In this document: in pieces, positions 25,653 to 35,190 of the stretch
How the letters are laid out: every line of letters begins with the position of its first letter
Numbering within the stretch: the stretch's first letter is position 1
Assembly: GCA_963815475.1 (NCBI GenBank)
Contig: CAWFHD010000003.1
Span: 3,844,001-3,908,000, forward strand
Direction of reading: 5' to 3'
DNA from: Sulfopaludibacter sp963815475
GTDB taxonomy: Bacteria; Acidobacteriota; Terriglobia; Bryobacterales; Bryobacteraceae
Length of the DNA: 64,000 nt
Translations under genes and position numbers: made by a program
Notes under the pieces: model-generated
Seen by the model: only the letters and a program-made list of their open reading frames with translations
What the model was told of the DNA's origin: nothing
The model's database searches: none

Positions 25653-28600
25653 TTACCCCGCCGGGCAAAGCGTCCGATGGAATTGGCACCGCCGGCAGTG
25701 CACCCCCTCGTTGAGCCCGAACTCCATCCGCTCCTGCGCCTCCGTGAAATCACGCACTACCTGCTCCGGCGATTCCAGCAGCGAAGGCGTCAAATCCACC
25801 TCCACCAACGTGTTCGGCCGCAAAAAGTGCAGATACGCGCGATCGGGCATGCGCCCCACCGTCTTCTCCAGCGCCGCCGCATACACCCGCAGTTGCAAAG
25901 CGTAATCTTCCGCGCGTTGGTGCGCCTCCATGCCAGTCACCGCGTCGGTCTTGTAATCGACCATCACCAACTGGCCGCCCTCTTCGAACCAGAGATCGAT
26001 CTGGCCGTGGACCACGAGATCCTCCACCGCAATCAAAAAGCCGACCTCCCGCGCCGACCGCGTGGCCCGTTCCACACGCCGCCCCAGCGGGCTCTTCCGG
26101 AAAACGTCGGCCAGCCGGACTGCCTCGGGGTCGGCGTCGGGCACAGCGGTCCCGGCCAGCAACGCATGAACCTGCGTGCCCAGCTCCGCCGCGGGCAACT
26201 CCTCCGCGCCCTCGATATCCACGGCTCGTTGACCGCCTTCAAAGCCCAGGTAGTGGCCCAAATAATATTGCCGCGGGCATTTCACGAACGTCGCCAGCGC
26301 CGAGACGGTCGCATTGGTATCGCCCTGGCCCGAGACTGCAGGCGGAGCCACCAATTCCGATGCATCGGGAGCCCGCGATACCCGGGCGTTCGCCGCCGGC
26401 GCCGCCGCCAATACCGGAGCCTGCATCGGCAGCAAGGATTGCTCCACCAGTTTGGCCCACAATGCCGGCTTTCCCGAGTAGCTCAGTAACAAGTGCTGCT
26501 CAGCGCGCGTCATGGCCACATAGAGCAGCCGATTGCTCTCCTGCTCCTCGCGCACTTTGCGCCGTTCGCGCAGCGCGTGCTGCACCAGGTCGTCCTTATC
26601 CTTGCGCGATGCCGGATTGCGCCAACGCGCGCCCAGCCCGATGTACGGCTCAAACGCCACCACTGGCGGGTCCGACTCCACGCCCGTCTGCAGCGCCCCC
26701 ACAAACACCACGGGAAACTCCAGCCCCTTGGCGGAGTGAACCGTCATCACCTTCACCGCGTCAGCCGAGTCCTCAGGCGGCGCATCCGTCTCCCGCGGAT
26801 TGCTCTCCCGTACCTGCGCCAGCTCCGCCAGGAATCGATCGAGCGACTCGCGCGTCGCCGCCTCACGGGCCTGCGCCAGAAACTTGTCGATGTTGGCGGC
26901 CGCCCGCGACCCGGCCGCGTACGGATAGCCGCATTCGTCGATGGCCCCCAGCAGCAGCCGGTCGAACGTCACGTACTCCCGCCGGCACCGCCACTGGTGC
27001 AGCCGGTCGTGAAAGCGGGACAGCTTGGCGTAATCTTCCGGTTCGAACTGGCTGGCAGTGCTCGAATCCACGATCCCTAGCGCCGCCCCGAGATTCGGAG
27101 CGAGCATCCGCAACTCGAGCAGCGCCTCATCCGACGCCGCCACTAACGGCGAACGCAGCACCGTCGCCAGCGAGATTTCGTCGTGCGGGTTGGCGATGGC
27201 GCGCAGCAGGTGGGTCAGATCGTTCACTTCGCGAGCCTCGTAGAATCCGCGCCCGCCACTCACCACGTAAGGGATGCCTGCCGCGTCGAAGGCTGCCGTG
27301 AACTGCGCGATCACTTTCGTGTTCCGCACCAGCACCGCCATATCGCCGAATGCGAACTCACCGGCCAGCTCGAGCGCGCGCCCCGCGAGCCACTGCGCCT
27401 CCAACTGAGGAGTTTCGAATCGCGCCGTCTCAACGCACGTCGCGCGCGCCCGGTCGAACTCCCGCCCTGCTATCAAGGGACGCGGCTCGATCCCCGCCTG
27501 CCCGCCCATCACCGTCTCCACCGCCTGCAGAATCTCCGGGCGGCTGCGAAAGTTCTCGCGCAGATCCACCAGCCGCGCGCCCGTTCGCGCGATCTCGTCG
27601 CGATAGGTCTGGAAGCCCCGCGGCTCGGCGTGACGGAAGCCGAAGATCGATTGGTTGATGTCGCCCACGGCGTAGAAGCGCCCGGGCGTGCGCACCAGGT
27701 CCAGCAACTTGGCCTGCTGACCGTTGGTGTCCTGAAACTCGTCCATCAGGATGTGGTCGAACTGTTCGCGGATGCGCTCTTTCGCCGCCGCATCCTGTTC
27801 CATCAGACGCACCGCAAACTCTTCCAGGTCAGAAAAATCCAGGGCGCCCACCTGCCGCTTGCGCTCGCGATAAATGGCATCGAAGCGCCGCAGAATCTCG
27901 ATCAGGAATTCGCGTTGCGCGCCATACAGTTCCGTGATCAGCGAGTATTGCGACAGCTCCAGAAACTCGCGCAGCCGCTTCACCAGGTTGTAGGCGTGGG
28001 TGCCGCGCTTGCAGCTTGTGAGCTTGCAGGAGAAGCCTTCGATCGCCTTCAGTCGCGCTGCCGGATCGTCCACTGTGAGGATCCGCTCAGCGCCCTCCAG
28101 CACATCGCCCAGGTACTGCTTCTGCGCATACGTCCACGTCGAGAGTGGGTCCGCCCGTAGTTCCCGCAGCAGGTCCGCGAACTCGTTCCAGTCCACGCCC
28201 GTCGGCAGGGGGAACCGCGCCAGCTCTTCGATTCCCACGCCGGCCCCGCGCATCGCATCGTACGCCGAAAGCACCGCCTCTTCGAAATCCAGCGACGAAA
28301 GCCCGCGAATCAACGCTCGCACTCCTACAGGGTGCGCCTGGAACAACTCCTCCATGGCGGCCGCCATCGATTCCTGTTGCAGCCGCCACGCTTCCCGCTC
28401 ATCCGCGACGTAGAACTCCGGGTCGATGCCCGCAAACACGGCGTTCTCGCGCAGCACACGGCCGCAGAATCCGTGTACCGTGGAGACCCAGGCGCGCTCC
28501 AGTCGCGCGCGGGTGGCCGGCTGTTCCTGGAACGCCTCGGCCAGCTTTTTGCGCATGTTGCTTGCGGCCTTCTCGGTGAAGGTGATGGCCAGGATGCGCG

Positions 28601-28754
28601 CCGGGTCCACTCCTTCGGCCACCAGGCGGCGGAAATACTCCACCAGCACGGTCGTCTTCCCGGAGCCCGGACCCGCTACCACGCACGCATCCACTCCCCG
28701 GCGAGTCACGTCGATAGCCTGCTGCTGCGCGGATGTGAATCGCACGTCGCTCAT
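25653..28754 (-). CDS. addA: AddA-type UvrD-family helicase-nuclease
   Basis: This is a 1033-aa subunit of a double-strand-break repair helicase-nuclease. Walker A is AGPGSGKTT (27-35), and UvrD motifs follow: ILAITFTEKAAS, HILMDEFQDTN, VGDINQSIFGFRHA and VMTVHSAKGLEFPVV. The C-terminus has a PD-(D/E)XK nuclease (VMVDYKTDAVTG). Four cysteines flank it (VKCPRQYYL before, and HCRRCQFHRTLC at the end), the pattern of an Fe-S-stapled nuclease. The ATG overlaps the addB stop as ATGA. AddA and AddB together resect DNA ends for RecA loading, as RecBCD does. Confidence 0.9.
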   Translation of the reverse strand: MSDVRFTSAQQQAIDVTRRGVDACVVAGPGSGKTTVLVEYFRRLVAEGVDPARILAITFTEKAASNMRKKLAEAFQEQPATRARLERAWVSTVHGFCGRVLRENAVFAGIDPEFYVADEREAWRLQQESMAAAMEELFQAHPVGVRALIRGLSSLDFEEAVLSAYDAMRGAGVGIEELARFPLPTGVDWNEFADLLRELRADPLSTWTYAQKQYLGDVLEGAERILTVDDPAARLKAIEGFSCKLTSCKRGTHAYNLVKRLREFLELSQYSLITELYGAQREFLIEILRRFDAIYRERKRQVGALDFSDLEEFAVRLMEQDAAAKERIREQFDHILMDEFQDTNGQQAKLLDLVRTPGRFYAVGDINQSIFGFRHAEPRGFQTYRDEIARTGARLVDLRENFRSRPEILQAVETVMGGQAGIEPRPLIAGREFDRARATCVETARFETPQLEAQWLAGRALELAGEFAFGDMAVLVRNTKVIAQFTAAFDAAGIPYVVSGGRGFYEAREVNDLTHLLRAIANPHDEISLATVLRSPLVAASDEALLELRMLAPNLGAALGIVDSSTASQFEPEDYAKLSRFHDRLHQWRCRREYVTFDRLLLGAIDECGYPYAAGSRAAANIDKFLAQAREAATRESLDRFLAELAQVRESNPRETDAPPEDSADAVKVMTVHSAKGLEFPVVFVGALQTGVESDPPVVAFEPYIGLGARWRNPASRKDKDDLVQHALRERRKVREEQESNRLLYVAMTRAEQHLLLSYSGKPALWAKLVEQSLLPMQAPVLAAAPAANARVSRAPDASELVAPPAVSGQGDTNATVSALATFVKCPRQYYLGHYLGFEGGQRAVDIEGAEELPAAELGTQVHALLAGTAVPDADPEAVRLADVFRKSPLGRRVERATRSAREVGFLIAVEDLVVHGQIDLWFEEGGQLVMVDYKTDAVTGMEAHQRAEDYALQLRVYAAALEKTVGRMPDRAYLHFLRPNTLVEVDLTPSLLESPEQVVRDFTEAQERMEFGLNEGVHCRRCQFHRTLCPAG

Positions 28755-31462
28755 GTGGTCTCCACCTCCACCGCGCCAAGTTCCTCTTCCTCTGCTGCGG
28801 CCGCCGATTCCACACGGCAAACATCGCGGTAGTCGCAAAAGCGGCAACTGTCGCGATCGGCGGGATGTGCCTCCACGCGGCCCGCCCGAATCTCCGCCGC
28901 CGCTTGCAGAGTCCGTTCCGCGGTCTTCCGCAGCCAGTCCTCGGGCAGCGGAATGCTGTCCAGCATTCCCGAGTCGCTCCACCCCGCGTACTCCACTTTG
29001 CGTTTCAGCCCGACGTAAAACATGCCCGCGGCCTTGATGCCCAACCCCTCCTCCGCGCCCAGCAGATAGAGCGGAGCCTGCAGCAGGCGCTCATCCGTGA
29101 GCCGCGCTTTGGTGCGCTGCGCCGCGCTGTACTTGTAATCGATCACGTAGGCGCGGCCGTCGGGCGCTGTATCGATGCGGTCTATCTTCCCCGAGATCGT
29201 CAGTGAGTCGTCCAGCGCGAATCGGAATTCCTTTTCCGTCACCGATTGAAATTCGCCGCGCGGCCACCTGAGGTCAGCCACAAAGCCGCGCAGATCGTCC
29301 AGCATCGAATTGCGAAGGCGCTCGGTGTGATAGCAGATGGGGATGCCCCGCTCTTCGCACACGCGCTCAAAGACGCTTTCGAAGAGCCGCCCCATGTCCT
29401 GCGGCTCTGCATACCACGTGGCTAGCACTTCGTGCACGATGATGCCTTGCGCCAGAAAGTCCAACCGGTCCTGCGGCAGCGGCGGGGCCGTGATCAGCCG
29501 TAACGTCCGATTGCCGAAATACTGGAACGGGCACTGCAGAAACATTTCCAGCCGGGTAGGTGAGAGGCGCGAACTCTTCTCATGGAGGTATTGGAGCAGT
29601 CGCGGCGCATGAATGCCTTGCGCGGGCGCCGTGGGAATGTGGCGTGGCAACGGGCGGACCGCGCGCGATTCTTGCGCCTCCAGCGGCAGGCCCTCCAGAT
29701 AAATCGACGGCAGATTGCGCTCGCCGCGAGCATCGAACTCGGGGTACGACAGCGTGACCAGAATCGTCGCGCGGCTGATGGCAGATTCGAACAACCCGCG
29801 CTCCTCACGCTCAAACTCCGCCGCGGTCCGCACTCTTACTCCGGAAGCATTCAGCCGGCAGCGCGCCGCGTCGGAGAAGAAAGCATCCTGCCGATGGAAT
29901 TGCGGAAACTGCTTTTCCACCATTCCGCACACAAACACCACGGGCAGCACCCATTGGCGAGCTTCATGCGCCGAGAGCACGTGCACCACGTTGCGCCGGC
30001 CATCCCGCAATCTCAGCGGACTGAGCCGCAGCACGGCCTTCACGGCGCGCCAGAACTCCGGGAGTTCTACCGGATGCCGCGGGTCCAGCGCCATCGCGGC
30101 TTCGTCCAGCGCCTGGTCGAACAGGTCGAGCACGGCCGCCTGGCTCCGCCACAGCAGCGCCTCGTCATGCCCGATCCGGTCGGCGAACTGCGGCGGCCGA
30201 AAAACGTTGCGCAGCGTCCGCAACCGCGCCGCCCAGTCGCGAGGCGTTAGCGAGAAGGAGCGCCACTCTTCCAGCGCGCCCAACGCATCGATCTTGTGCA
30301 GCAGCCGCTCCGCCCCATCGCTGCGAGCGTGCCCCTCCGCATCGAGCAGCAGCGCCTTGAGCGACCCCAAGCCATTGTTGGGAATTTGGGCGTGCACCGC
30401 GAAATCGAACTCGTCCATGGCGTTGGAATCGGCAAACCGCGGCGCCAGGCGCAGCACCGTGAGCGTCTGCGCATGGTCCCATTCGCCCAGCATCGCGTCC
30501 ACCGCCCCGCAGAGGTAGCGCGTCACCGCATGCTCTTCCAGCTTTCCGTCGAAATAGAACCGGGCCGGGATGCCGAATCGTTCCAGTACCGCACGCAGCA
30601 GTGGAGCGTACGCTTCCGGGCTCCGCACGACAATCCCCATCTCGCGAAAGGGACGTCCAGCCGCGGTCTGCTCCAGAATGTGGCGCGCGATTTCCTCTAC
30701 TTCCCGTTCCACTCCGGGAGCGCGCATCAGTATGGTGGCGGGCGTGCCGCGCGGGCGTGTAGCGCGCTCCTCTCGGAAGCCCAGTGCGGAAAGACGGGCG
30801 CGCATGTCGGGAGTCAGGTCGCTGTCGGCCAGCGTCAGGGTGAGGTCGGTATGCCGGCCCAGGGCAGCGATCACCCGCAGTTCCGGATCGGGCAGCGCGT
30901 GGAAGCCATCCAGCCAGATGGCTTCGATGCCGCCCGCGCCATCGTTGCCAATCTGTTCCGCGGCGTGCGCCAGGCGTCCAGCGCGCAATGCCAGCCCCCG
31001 GTCCGCCACGGCGCGGTCTACTTCCCGGTAAACAGCCAGAAATGCCTCGCTCAGCGGGCCGGGCGGAAGACAGCCGGCCAGGCGAGCGCTGTCGCACCCG
31101 GCCGAAGAGAACTCCTCAATGGTGTGTGCCAGCGAGCTGCAGAACCCCGGAAGATGGGCTACCCGCGCGAACTCATCCCGATTTACGCGTTGTGCCGCCT
31201 GTTCCACCAGCAGCGCCAGCACGGTCGCGGGAGCCTGAGGCTGCTCGCCGGCCCAGCAGTCCAGAAAGCCCGACAGGGTGTCGATTAGGGTGGCAGGAAA
31301 AACAAATCCCTCCCGCGCCAGCCGATTTTGCAGGTGTTGAGCCAGCGTCGCGGTTGGAACCAGCAGGCGGATTTTGTGGCTGCCCGCGCGTAAGGCTTGG
31401 CGAAAACTCTCCACAATGGAAGAGGTCTTACCGGAGCCCGCAGGGCCTGTAATCAGCCGCAT
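28751..31462 (-). CDS. addB: AddB-type helicase-like/nuclease subunit with Fe-S cluster motif
   Basis: This is a 903-aa partner of AddA. It begins MRLITGPAGSGKTS, a Walker A motif at residues 6-13, and the ATG at 31462 places it right at the N-terminus. The middle is a divergent UvrD-like region. The C-terminus is an Fe-S-stapled PD-(D/E)XK nuclease: LEMFLQCPFQYFG, then YVIDYKYSAAQRTK, then CRFCDYRDVC. Gene order addB-addA with an ATGA overlap is standard for the AddAB complex. Confidence 0.88.
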   Translation of the reverse strand: MRLITGPAGSGKTSSIVESFRQALRAGSHKIRLLVPTATLAQHLQNRLAREGFVFPATLIDTLSGFLDCWAGEQPQAPATVLALLVEQAAQRVNRDEFARVAHLPGFCSSLAHTIEEFSSAGCDSARLAGCLPPGPLSEAFLAVYREVDRAVADRGLALRAGRLAHAAEQIGNDGAGGIEAIWLDGFHALPDPELRVIAALGRHTDLTLTLADSDLTPDMRARLSALGFREERATRPRGTPATILMRAPGVEREVEEIARHILEQTAAGRPFREMGIVVRSPEAYAPLLRAVLERFGIPARFYFDGKLEEHAVTRYLCGAVDAMLGEWDHAQTLTVLRLAPRFADSNAMDEFDFAVHAQIPNNGLGSLKALLLDAEGHARSDGAERLLHKIDALGALEEWRSFSLTPRDWAARLRTLRNVFRPPQFADRIGHDEALLWRSQAAVLDLFDQALDEAAMALDPRHPVELPEFWRAVKAVLRLSPLRLRDGRRNVVHVLSAHEARQWVLPVVFVCGMVEKQFPQFHRQDAFFSDAARCRLNASGVRVRTAAEFEREERGLFESAISRATILVTLSYPEFDARGERNLPSIYLEGLPLEAQESRAVRPLPRHIPTAPAQGIHAPRLLQYLHEKSSRLSPTRLEMFLQCPFQYFGNRTLRLITAPPLPQDRLDFLAQGIIVHEVLATWYAEPQDMGRLFESVFERVCEERGIPICYHTERLRNSMLDDLRGFVADLRWPRGEFQSVTEKEFRFALDDSLTISGKIDRIDTAPDGRAYVIDYKYSAAQRTKARLTDERLLQAPLYLLGAEEGLGIKAAGMFYVGLKRKVEYAGWSDSGMLDSIPLPEDWLRKTAERTLQAAAEIRAGRVEAHPADRDSCRFCDYRDVCRVESAAAAEEEELGAVEVETT

Positions 31463-31612
31463 CGGCTCCAGTGTAGCGCAGGCGAAGAAAAATCGAAATA
31501 GGCGGCTCGATTGCGGCCGGTGAAGAGATGTCAACCGGAGTGCGCATGATGCTCCCGGTAAGTTCTAGGGATCAGGCTGATAACGTCTTAGGGTGATGCC
31601 TTAACTGAAGAG

Positions 31613-31897
31613 TTACGAAACCATTTCGTACACGCCATGCCTCACCTTGCGGAATCGCGGTTTGTTCCACCGGTAAGTGTAGTTTCCAGGTTTTTCGCAA
31701 TACAAGCCTAAAGCCCGCCGGATGTAGGTCTCGGCATATGTGTCTCCCAACGCCTGCCGTACGTCGTTGACGCGGAACTGGGCCGGCAACATTCCACGCT
31801 GACACAGATCGTAAATTCGATCCGGCAAGCTCATGCTCGCGCTATTGACGATGCGTTCGGGCGAATTGCCTGTTAGTTCTGTGGACGACATGCTCAT
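31613..31897 (-). CDS. Small protein with a possible winged-helix fold, unknown function
   Basis: This is a 94-aa protein using ATG 31897; the frame extends to ATG 31954 but that extension looks unstructured, and ATG 31891 is also possible. The C-terminal 70 residues (PDRIYDLCQRGMLPAQFRVNDV, then TYIRRALGLYCEKPGNY, then FRKVRHGVYEM) resemble a small helix-turn-helix module with a beta wing. It stands alone between addB and a patch of AT-rich inverted repeats, which may be its promoter region. I do not recognise the family. Confidence 0.5.
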   Translation of the reverse strand: MSMSSTELTGNSPERIVNSASMSLPDRIYDLCQRGMLPAQFRVNDVRQALGDTYAETYIRRALGLYCEKPGNYTYRWNKPRFRKVRHGVYEMVS

Positions 31898-32070
31898 TCG
31901 GTTCTCAAGTAGATCCGATTGCAACTCGGGAGTGGCTCGCCCCGCGCAGCCCACACCAGAAGTTCCACGCGCAACCAGCGCTCGAATGTTGTGATTAAAC
32001 GTACACCATGATACTTTGGGGATCGCACTAAGTCAATGAAAAGAATCAGCTTCGTTCTTCTTTTTGACCC

Positions 32071-32120
32071 ATTACGACCCTCATCGTAATTGGTACTTTT
32101 GTACTTTAATTTATAGTACC
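32071..32120. promoter_or_regulatory. AT-rich island with two inverted repeats
   Basis: ATTACGA (32071-32077) and TCGTAAT (32084-32090) are perfect 7-base arms with a 6-base spacer. Next to them, GGTAC (32092-32096) and GTACC (32116-32120) frame an A/T stretch that includes CTATAAAT on the minus strand. The composition stands out sharply from the GC-rich surroundings. It probably contains the promoter and operator for the small gene ending at 31613. Confidence 0.4.
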
Positions 32121-32179
32121 GTTGAGGGGATTACCCCAGGATTTTGGCTAAGAATGCCGTCAGAAATCGTCCGGATCTT

Positions 32180-33004
32180 TTACTGGACGACTGTGATCAC
32201 CCGAGACTCCGCTTGGAATTTCTTGTAATCGCTGAAGTGGAACTCGATCTCCTCGCGCATCCCCACCAGTAGCATCACCCTCGCGCTCGCGCGTAACAGG
32301 ACGTGCTCGGGCATCCACACTTCGTTATTGATGTGTGCCTGCTCTATCACCAGGCGCCCGGCCTTCCCGATGCGCACCAGAATTCCGCCGAACGAGATCG
32401 TGTCTAGAGTCTCCATCTCGATCTTGACCCAGTCGCCGTCTGTTTTGTCGATCCAGAAGCGCGCCTTGACCTTGGTCAGAAACGCTGTGGTCGTCCCCTT
32501 GGGCTTGTAGCCGCGATGCGGCGTCGCGTCGATCAGGTAAGTCGGGCGGCCGTTGAACGCCTCTTCCCCTGCCAGATGGAAGTCGAATGCGTCTGGGATT
32601 TCCTTCACCGGACCGCGCTTTTGTTCCTGCCGCTTTCGCCAGTCTGCCAACTGGCGCTGCCGGTCCTCGGGCGTTTGTTTGCGCCGCTCCTCAATGCTCA
32701 ACCGCAGCTTCTCTTCTTCCTTGCGCTCTTCGGCCGGTGGCAGCGGCTTGTCGTCAATCGCCACCAGACGTTTGTAGGGCGTGCCTTCCAGGCGTGTGAT
32801 ATCCGTGGTTCGGGAGTGCCGCGATTTCACCTTACCGGATCCGTCGACATCGCGCGTCTCCTGCCGCTGCAGATAGGTATAGTTGAACGCGATCTCCTGC
32901 TGTTGCCGGTCCACCTCAATCGCGCGCAAAACAAGAGTGCGCGCGTCCTGAGCGCTGGCGGCGACGGCAAAGCAGGCGACTAAGACGATCAGTCGCGGAC
33001 TCAC
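32180..33004 (-). CDS. Secreted LolA-like or outer-membrane-lipoprotein-sorting-like protein
   Basis: This is a 274-aa exported protein. The GTG start at 33004 overlaps the purA stop as GTGA and begins a good signal peptide (to about residue 18, AASAQDA). The mature part has a charged Glu/Arg-rich helical region (about 85-140). A beta-rich region follows, with YLIDATPHRGYKP, KARFWIDKTDGDWVKIEME and EEIEFHFSDYKKF, which resembles the half-barrel of LolA-like proteins. The link with purA looks like simple co-transcription. The fold assignment is tentative. Confidence 0.72.
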   Translation of the reverse strand: MSPRLIVLVACFAVAASAQDARTLVLRAIEVDRQQQEIAFNYTYLQRQETRDVDGSGKVKSRHSRTTDITRLEGTPYKRLVAIDDKPLPPAEERKEEEKLRLSIEERRKQTPEDRQRQLADWRKRQEQKRGPVKEIPDAFDFHLAGEEAFNGRPTYLIDATPHRGYKPKGTTTAFLTKVKARFWIDKTDGDWVKIEMETLDTISFGGILVRIGKAGRLVIEQAHINNEVWMPEHVLLRASARVMLLVGMREEIEFHFSDYKKFQAESRVITVVQ

Positions 33005-34305
33005 CCCACCAGTTTCTCGAATCGCGAGCCCGCGCGCACGATCGTCTGGTTTCGCTCTGGGCCCGTGGAAATGCAGCCCACCTCTACGCCGGTCCGGCTT
33101 TCGAGAAACTCCAGGTACGCTTTGGCGTTCGCCGGCAGTTCGTCGTAAGAGGACATGCCGAAGGTGGATGACTTCCAGCCCGGCACACACTCAAAGACCG
33201 GTTCCAAGGTCTGGATCTCCGCGACGGTGGGAGGCATTTCAGTCACTTCGCGGCCGCCATCGCGATAGCCGACGCAGACCGGGATCTTGTCGAAGGCATC
33301 CAAAATATCCAGCTTGGTGACCACAATGCTGTCGAAGCCGTTGATGGCAGCCGTATAGCGCAGCAGCGGAGCATCGAACCATCCGCAGCGCCGCGGACGT
33401 CCCGTGACCGCGCCGAACTCCTTGCCGCGTTCGCGGATCAGGTCGCCTTCCCCGTCCAGCGCTTCGGTGGGGAACGGGCCGCCGCCCACGCGCGTAATAT
33501 AAGCCTTGGAGACGCCGATCACGCCGTGAATACGTGTCGGCGGCACACCCGTGCCGGTGCAGGCGCCGCCCGCTGAAGCGCTCGATGACGTGACAAACGG
33601 GTAGGTGCCATGATCGATATCCAGCATGGTGCCCTGCGCGCCCTCGAACAGCACCGTCTTGCCGCTGGCTATGGCCTGGTTCAACATCAGCGCGGTATCG
33701 CAGACCATCGGCCGGATGCGTTCGGCAAAGCCTTCGTACTGGTCGCGAATGGCCCGGAAGTCCATCTCTTCATAAATCTCCAGCGCCTTGGCGATCTGCA
33801 CCTTCTCTTCCATCACGGAATCGTACTGCGTGCGGAAGAACTCCGTATTCATCAGATCGGCCACACGGATACCGCGCCGGCCGGTCTTATCCTCGTAGCA
33901 AGGTCCGATACCGCGCGAAGTGGTGCCGATGGAGATTCGCCCCGGCCGATCTTCGGACATCCGCTCCATCAAACGATGGACCGGGAACAGCACGTGCGCC
34001 CGATTGCTGATGAACAGGTTGCGGGTAACCGGCACGCCGGCCGATTCCAGCGTCTCGATCTCCGTCAGCAGCGCCGCCGGGTCGATAACCAAGCCATTGC
34101 CAATGACCGCGCGCTTGCCCGGACGCAGGATGCCGCTCGGAATCAGCTTGAGGACGAATTTCTTCTCACCGATAAACACGGTGTGGCCCGCATTGTGTCC
34201 GCCTTGATAGCGCGCCACGATGTCAAAGCGCTCGGAGAAGAGGTCGACAATCTTCCCTTTGCCCTCGTCTCCCCATTGGGAGCCCAGGATGATGATATTA
34301 GACAT
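33001..34305 (-). CDS. purA: Adenylosuccinate synthetase
   Basis: This is a 434-aa enzyme catalysing the GTP-dependent joining of IMP and aspartate, the first committed step to AMP. The P-loop GDEGKGK lies at residues 12-18 and the GGHNAGHT signature follows near 38-45. Further family blocks are SRGIGPCYEDK, FEGAQGTMLDIDHGTYP and TGRPRRCGWFDA. ATG 34305 gives the canonical N-terminus (MSNIIILGSQWGDEG); longer in-frame starts add nothing conserved. The gene overlaps the secreted LolA-like gene downstream. Confidence 0.97.
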   Translation of the reverse strand: MSNIIILGSQWGDEGKGKIVDLFSERFDIVARYQGGHNAGHTVFIGEKKFVLKLIPSGILRPGKRAVIGNGLVIDPAALLTEIETLESAGVPVTRNLFISNRAHVLFPVHRLMERMSEDRPGRISIGTTSRGIGPCYEDKTGRRGIRVADLMNTEFFRTQYDSVMEEKVQIAKALEIYEEMDFRAIRDQYEGFAERIRPMVCDTALMLNQAIASGKTVLFEGAQGTMLDIDHGTYPFVTSSSASAGGACTGTGVPPTRIHGVIGVSKAYITRVGGGPFPTEALDGEGDLIRERGKEFGAVTGRPRRCGWFDAPLLRYTAAINGFDSIVVTKLDILDAFDKIPVCVGYRDGGREVTEMPPTVAEIQTLEPVFECVPGWKSSTFGMSSYDELPANAKAYLEFLESRTGVEVGCISTGPERNQTIVRAGSRFEKLVG

Positions 34306-34407
34306 TTTGCCCAAACGCTCCATTCTAACTGGTTTCATAGTGCCGCCGTTTGGGACTAGTACCTTGGCCACTTTCGCCTACCGCACGTGTTAACTTGAAC
34401 CCTAGGC

Positions 34408-35187
34408 ATGAACATTCTCTTTATCGGCGATATCTTTGCCTCTCCGGGCCGCCGCATCGTCGCCGATCACCTTCAGGACATCGTCGAAACCAACCACATT
34501 GACCTGGCGATTGCCAATGCGGAAAACGCCGCCGGTGGCTTCGGCATCACACCTTCCATCGCCGAGGAGTTGTTTGAACTGGGATTGCACGTGCTCACGT
34601 CAGGCAATCACGTTTGGGACAAACGCGAGCTCTACGATTATTTCGCCCGCCAGCCGCGGTTGCTGCGTCCCGGCAATTATGCCGGCGTTCCGGGACAGGG
34701 AGTAGTCACGGTGCGCGCACGGAATGGAGTGGACTGCGCCGTGATCAACCTGCAGGGCCGCACCTATATGCCCAGTACCGATTGCCCATTTCGTAAGGCC
34801 GACCAGATTCTGTGCGAGCTGCCGCCCGAAATCAAAGTGAAGTTCGTCGACTTTCATGCTGAAGTGACCAGTGAAAAAATGGCCCTCGGCTGGTATCTCG
34901 ACGGGCGCGTTTCCGCGATGGTGGGCACTCACACTCACATTCCCACAGCCGACACTCGCATTCTGGCGGGCGGCACCGCATACCAGACTGACTGCGGCAT
35001 GACCGGCCCTTACCAATCGGTAATCGGGGTCCAGACCGACACTGTGATCCAGCGCTTCCTTACCGGCCTGCCTGTGCGTATGGAGGCTGCCCGCCACGGA
35101 GTGGAACTGCACGCCGTCATCGTGGACGTGGATGAGGCGACCGGTAAAGCCCGCGCCGTGCGGCGCCACACCATCCAGGGAGACTGA
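34408..35187 (+). CDS. YmdB-type metallophosphoesterase (TIGR00282 family)
   Basis: This is a 259-aa cyclic-nucleotide phosphodiesterase-like protein. Metal-binding motifs are GDIFASPGRR at the start, IANAENAAGGFG, LTSGNHVWDKRE and GTHTHIPTADTRI. The last block, TDCGMTGPYQSVIG, is diagnostic of the YmdB/TIGR00282 family. Members degrade 2-prime,3-prime-cyclic nucleotides or cAMP and affect mRNA decay and biofilm choice in Bacillus. Here it is followed after 3 bases by a diguanylate cyclase, so the two nucleotide-signalling genes are probably one operon. Confidence 0.92.
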   Translation: MNILFIGDIFASPGRRIVADHLQDIVETNHIDLAIANAENAAGGFGITPSIAEELFELGLHVLTSGNHVWDKRELYDYFARQPRLLRPGNYAGVPGQGVVTVRARNGVDCAVINLQGRTYMPSTDCPFRKADQILCELPPEIKVKFVDFHAEVTSEKMALGWYLDGRVSAMVGTHTHIPTADTRILAGGTAYQTDCGMTGPYQSVIGVQTDTVIQRFLTGLPVRMEAARHGVELHAVIVDVDEATGKARAVRRHTIQGD

Positions 35188-35190
35188 TGG

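Noticed and set aside
27183..28160. 325-codon plus-strand frame inside the AddA region
   Set aside because: It is antisense to the UvrD-type motifs of AddA, with no signal or domain.
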